Shown piece after piece: positions 61,138 through 64,000 of a stretch of 64,000 nt of DNA; positions within the stretch are counted from its first letter, which is position 1; each line of letters starts with the position of its first letter. The position numbers and the translations under genes are program-made. Origin of the DNA: Pyxicephalus adspersus (taxonomy: Eukaryota > Chordata > Amphibia > Anura > Pyxicephalidae); contig NC_092861.1 of assembly GCF_032062135.1 (NCBI RefSeq), positions 122,300,623 to 122,364,622 on the forward strand, written 5' to 3'. The notes under the pieces were generated by a model. The model worked only from the letters and a program-made list of their open reading frames with translations, was not told the origin of the DNA and searched no databases.

Positions 61138-61424
61138 TTATTATTATTATACAGTATTTATATAGTGCCAACATATTACACAGCACTGTACAAAGTCCAT
61201 AGTCATGTCACTAGCTGTCCCTCAAAGGGGCTCACAATCTTATGTCCCTACAATAGTCATATGTCCTTAACACAGTTTTAGGTCAATTTTGGGGGGAAGC
61301 CAAATAACCTAACCAAATGTTTTTTTGGGATGTGGGAGGAAACCGGAGTACCCGGAGGAAAACCCACGCAAACATGGGGAGAACCTGCAAACTCCATGGA
61401 GATAGTGTCGCAGCCAAGATTGCA
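61138..61424 (-). mobile_element. V-SINE, 5'-truncated
   Basis: Plus-strand view: ATTATTATTAT tail, AGTGCCAACATATTACACAG, then GGATGTGGGAGGAAACCGGA and CATGGGGAGAACCTGCAAAC, the conserved V core, ending at GCAGCCAAGATTGC. The tRNA-like head is missing. Confidence 0.9.
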
Positions 61425-61837
61425 AAGTACATAGCTCCTCTAGTTTAGTAAAATTGTAGTACTTTTACTATTTACTCACAACTTTGAACTGTTCCCTATA
61501 CTGTATGTTGCATCTCATCCAGATAAGGGGTAGCAATGAGTGGTTCAGTACCAACCATTGTAAAAGATTCACACACTAGTTGTTAAAGAACCAATACAGC
61601 ACTGTAAGCAGCCAACTGGCTGGCAAGGTGCCAGGCACTGGGAACTGCTAGAGAATCGCTGTTCTTAACGTCAGTCTAAACAAAATTTTTAAAAAATGCA
61701 AACATACAGTTAATCCCTTGGCCAAAGTTATACATTACCACCTTATAATCTTTAATTTTGTCACACTCACATCAATGATGTTGTTGCTCATTGTAAATTC
61801 ATTCTGATCTCTGGTGTAGACATGATGACTTCCACCA
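61425..61837. other. No feature recognised
   Basis: AT-rich spacer between the V-SINE and a palindromic element. Confidence 0.5.
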
Positions 61838-62016
61838 CTAAAATGACAAATCCCTGGCTAGCCCTATGCATATAATTTACATTTGCAGAATCCGTTGCAG
61901 AAACTGTCAATGACAAATTCAGCCATGTAATGTGTCATTGACAGTTTCAGAAGTGGATTTTGCAAACTTCCCAGCACTATATTTACAAAGCACTAGCTGG
62001 GGATCTGTCATTTTAG
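61838..62016. mobile_element. Palindromic element, family P4
   Basis: Arms CTAAAATGACAAATCCCTGG and the inverse of GGGGATCTGTCATTTTAG pair at the ends. Near the centre GAAACTGTCAATGACA pairs with TGTCATTGACAGTTTC perfectly. It is a long hairpin of about 179 bases with a very short loop. Single copy in this window. Confidence 0.8.
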
Positions 62017-62739
62017 CAGTAATAGTTGCTTTGTTTTTTCCGGCAGTCATTGCTCATTGTGATTAGATGATAGATTTATCACTGGATGACGCAATAGATG
62101 TGGGTTTACTTTTAGGGACATATATTAGGATTATTTTTTAAATAATGAGTATGTGTTAAATGTTTTATGTAACAAAATGTCACTGCCATTATTTCTAGTT
62201 ATAATAATAAACCCTTTCTGGAAAGAGGTAGGCATACAATAATATCCTGTACCTGTATTTCCCAGGGTAGGAGGGCAGCTATTGGAAATCCTTTATAGAG
62301 GGGGTTTCCAGATTGTGACAACCCCTCCTACAACACCCCACAGCCTTTTGGGGACAGGTTTTAAGGACACATGGACCTTGTCCCCTAAAATTGATTCTCC
62401 CCATTTTTAGGAGAAGGCATGGAGCCTGGTCCTCGGTGCCCCGGGAAACCACACTCTTACTGTTCCCTTTTTTCACCTTTAAGCCACAGCTGTAAGTGCT
62501 CCGGTGTAATACAATAAGGTTTTCTAAGTTAAATTTGTGAATAAAAAACAGAGAAAAATTTAAATGCAAATAGACAGCTTTAAAATTGTGATTTCCTGAC
62601 AATTGTTTAGGTTTGGTTTACATCAAAATGCATTTTTTTATTTTTTCATGTGGGCCAAGATAAAGGTAAAATAGTTATTTATTTACATATGCTAAAACAC
62701 ATTCTAAAGACATACCCATGCCCAATAACGATCAGCCCT
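62017..62739. other. No gene recognised
   Basis: A 107-codon minus-strand frame at 62279-62602 crosses a GC-richer block (62260-62470) and has no motif. Confidence 0.45.
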
Positions 62740-63428
62740 GTGCATGCGGGCAGTTCTGATGCTGGGCTTGTCTCTGTTTCCAAGCTTTATCAACTCTGTT
62801 CATGCCGCTGGCCAATCAGAAAATAGCCTCTGGCTATTTAGCTAGCTCTCAGACACCATTTTGTGTTTGTGCCACAAGCCGTGTCTCCTTTTTGCAGAGC
62901 CCTTATTTCTGTTTACTAGTTCCTGTACACCTGCTGCTTAATCCTAATTGTTTCCTGTGTCCAGCTCCTGTGTTAACCCCACATTGTCCAGTCTGTTGGG
63001 TCCCAGCCAACTTCCCTGTGCTGTTCCTGTGTTCCTCTCTGTCTGTGGTTATCCCTGCATCACCTGTACCTCCTGCTGTTTCCAGTGTCCCCTGTGTTCC
63101 CTGTGCCCGCAGTGGCCCCTGTGCCATTGCTGTCTGTCTCCTGGATCCCTGGCTTTTGACCCCTGGCATGTGACCTGACCACTCTTGCTTGCTGCCTGCC
63201 TCAACCCCGGCTTTCCTTGACTATCCTCCTGCCTGGTGATTTGGTACCGTGTTTGCCCACCTTGGTGTGCCCAAGGACTGCAACCTGGCCGTGACCACCA
63301 GCACAACATCCTCACCATCAGAGGCTCTGGGGAACCTGGTTACGGCTTAGACTCTGCACCTTGGCTCTTCTCAGGGCTCACACCACCTCCATACACCCCC
63401 TAGTGGTCTTGTATCTCAGTGCATGACA
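62740..63428 (+). mobile_element. LTR-like repeat, 5' end not found
   Basis: A long block of even composition, pyrimidine-rich on the plus strand, that keeps several frames open on both strands (for example 62802-63173 and 63049-63318). It has the same character as the proven solo LTR at 35754-36479 and ends CAGTGCATGACA at 63428, a possible LTR terminus. TGGCTATTTAGC near 62832 could be a TATA box. I found no matching TG start with a duplicated flank, so it may be truncated. The Pro, Cys and Gln-Gly-rich pseudo-peptides are not genes. Confidence 0.5.
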
Positions 63429-63841
63429 AGCAGAGGTAGCTAATATACTGATCTGTTTAAAATCTAGCTTTATAGGATGTCTTATCCCCAGCTTATCTCT
63501 TTGGTAAGTATTGGTAAATTACAGTAAGTCACTTAAAGCAGAATTTTACAGAAACCAATCTCTGGGGAGCTGTTACAGAGGTATGTTAAAAACCAATACA
63601 TCTGCACGTAACTCTCCTGGATCTGGTATTCACATATTTGTAATTTTTTTTAACAACATGCAAAATAAAATTTAGTCTAAAACTTAAACTTCAAAATACA
63701 ATACAAACTTTCTTCCAAATAATTTGCACTTCTGTACATTACATCTTGAGACTTACTTAACCCATTCACACAGGGGATTAATCTAATGTTTCTGTTAAGC
63801 CCATGGTGGTCTCACCCATGGCCAAAACAGCAAATTATGAG
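63429..63841. other. No feature recognised
   Basis: AT-rich spacer to the last palindromic element. Confidence 0.5.
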
Positions 63842-64000
63842 GCCTGATTTTTTAAAGCTTTCTAAGGCTGGAGAGGATACATTTTCATCAGTAAAGCTGG
63901 GTGATCCAGCAAACCTGGAATGGATCTGGTCCAGAAGTGATAATATTTGCTAACAAATAGCACATTACTTTTAGGAAATCCATTCCAGGTTTGCTGGATC
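63842..64000. mobile_element. Palindromic MITE, family P1, cut by window end
   Basis: The left arm (GCCTGATTTTTTAAAGC, then AAGGCTGGAGAGGATACA), the centre GCTAACAAATAGCACATTAC and the start of the right arm (CCAGGTTTGCTGGATC) are present. The outer right arm lies beyond the window. Confidence 0.9.

Noticed and set aside
62802..63318. Several overlapping open frames with Pro, Cys and Gly-rich products
   Set aside because: Open in opposite strands at once and inside an LTR-like block; typical of repeat composition.

Overview
This is a 64 kb piece of AT-rich eukaryotic nuclear DNA, most likely from a frog. The reasons are several copies of V-SINE-type tRNA-derived SINEs, many short fold-back (palindromic) elements, fragments of Tc1-like and L1-like elements, a solo LTR and hammerhead-ribozyme-like motifs of the kind known from Penelope-like elements. 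No bacterial-style gene arrangement is present. No complete host protein-coding gene can be supported. Two short minus-strand segments (2457-2512 and 15646-15743) look like possible internal exons of one unidentified gene, so much of the first 16 kb may be intronic, but this is tentative.

Layout. 1-13.8 kb: mostly unique sequence, one palindromic element and one candidate exon. 13.8-20 kb: a ribozyme-like motif beside a 263 bp fold-back, a second palindrome family, the other candidate exon and a promoter-like patch. 20-31 kb: a composite repeat that carries the main palindromic element at a fixed junction (two inverted copies, near 20.2 and 30.6 kb), a Tc1 transposase relic, a 572 bp inverted-repeat structure with a ribozyme-like motif in its loop, and an L1-like 3' end. 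33-41 kb: nested repeats, including a solo LTR with a 5 bp target duplication, V-SINEs and a 694 bp hAT-like non-autonomous element with a perfect 8 bp target duplication. 42.3-42.9 kb is an assembly gap. 43.7-44.9 kb: a possible LTR-retroelement relic and a coding-like patch. 47.2 kb: an 18 bp minisatellite. 49-55 kb: two decayed copies of a multicopy, probably mobile, protein family, each preceded by a ribozyme-like motif on the opposite strand. 55-64 kb: more palindromic elements, a Tigger-like element with TA duplications, a GC-rich inverted repeat, a V-SINE and an LTR-like fragment.

The most interesting signal is a set of dispersed motifs with the order CTGANGA, short stem, GAAAC, GCGT. 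Their flanks pair as stem I, and their stem II sequences differ but still pair. They sit in different sequence surroundings. The rest is explained by layered mobile-element insertions. All element names rest on pattern recognition; no database search or alignment was run.
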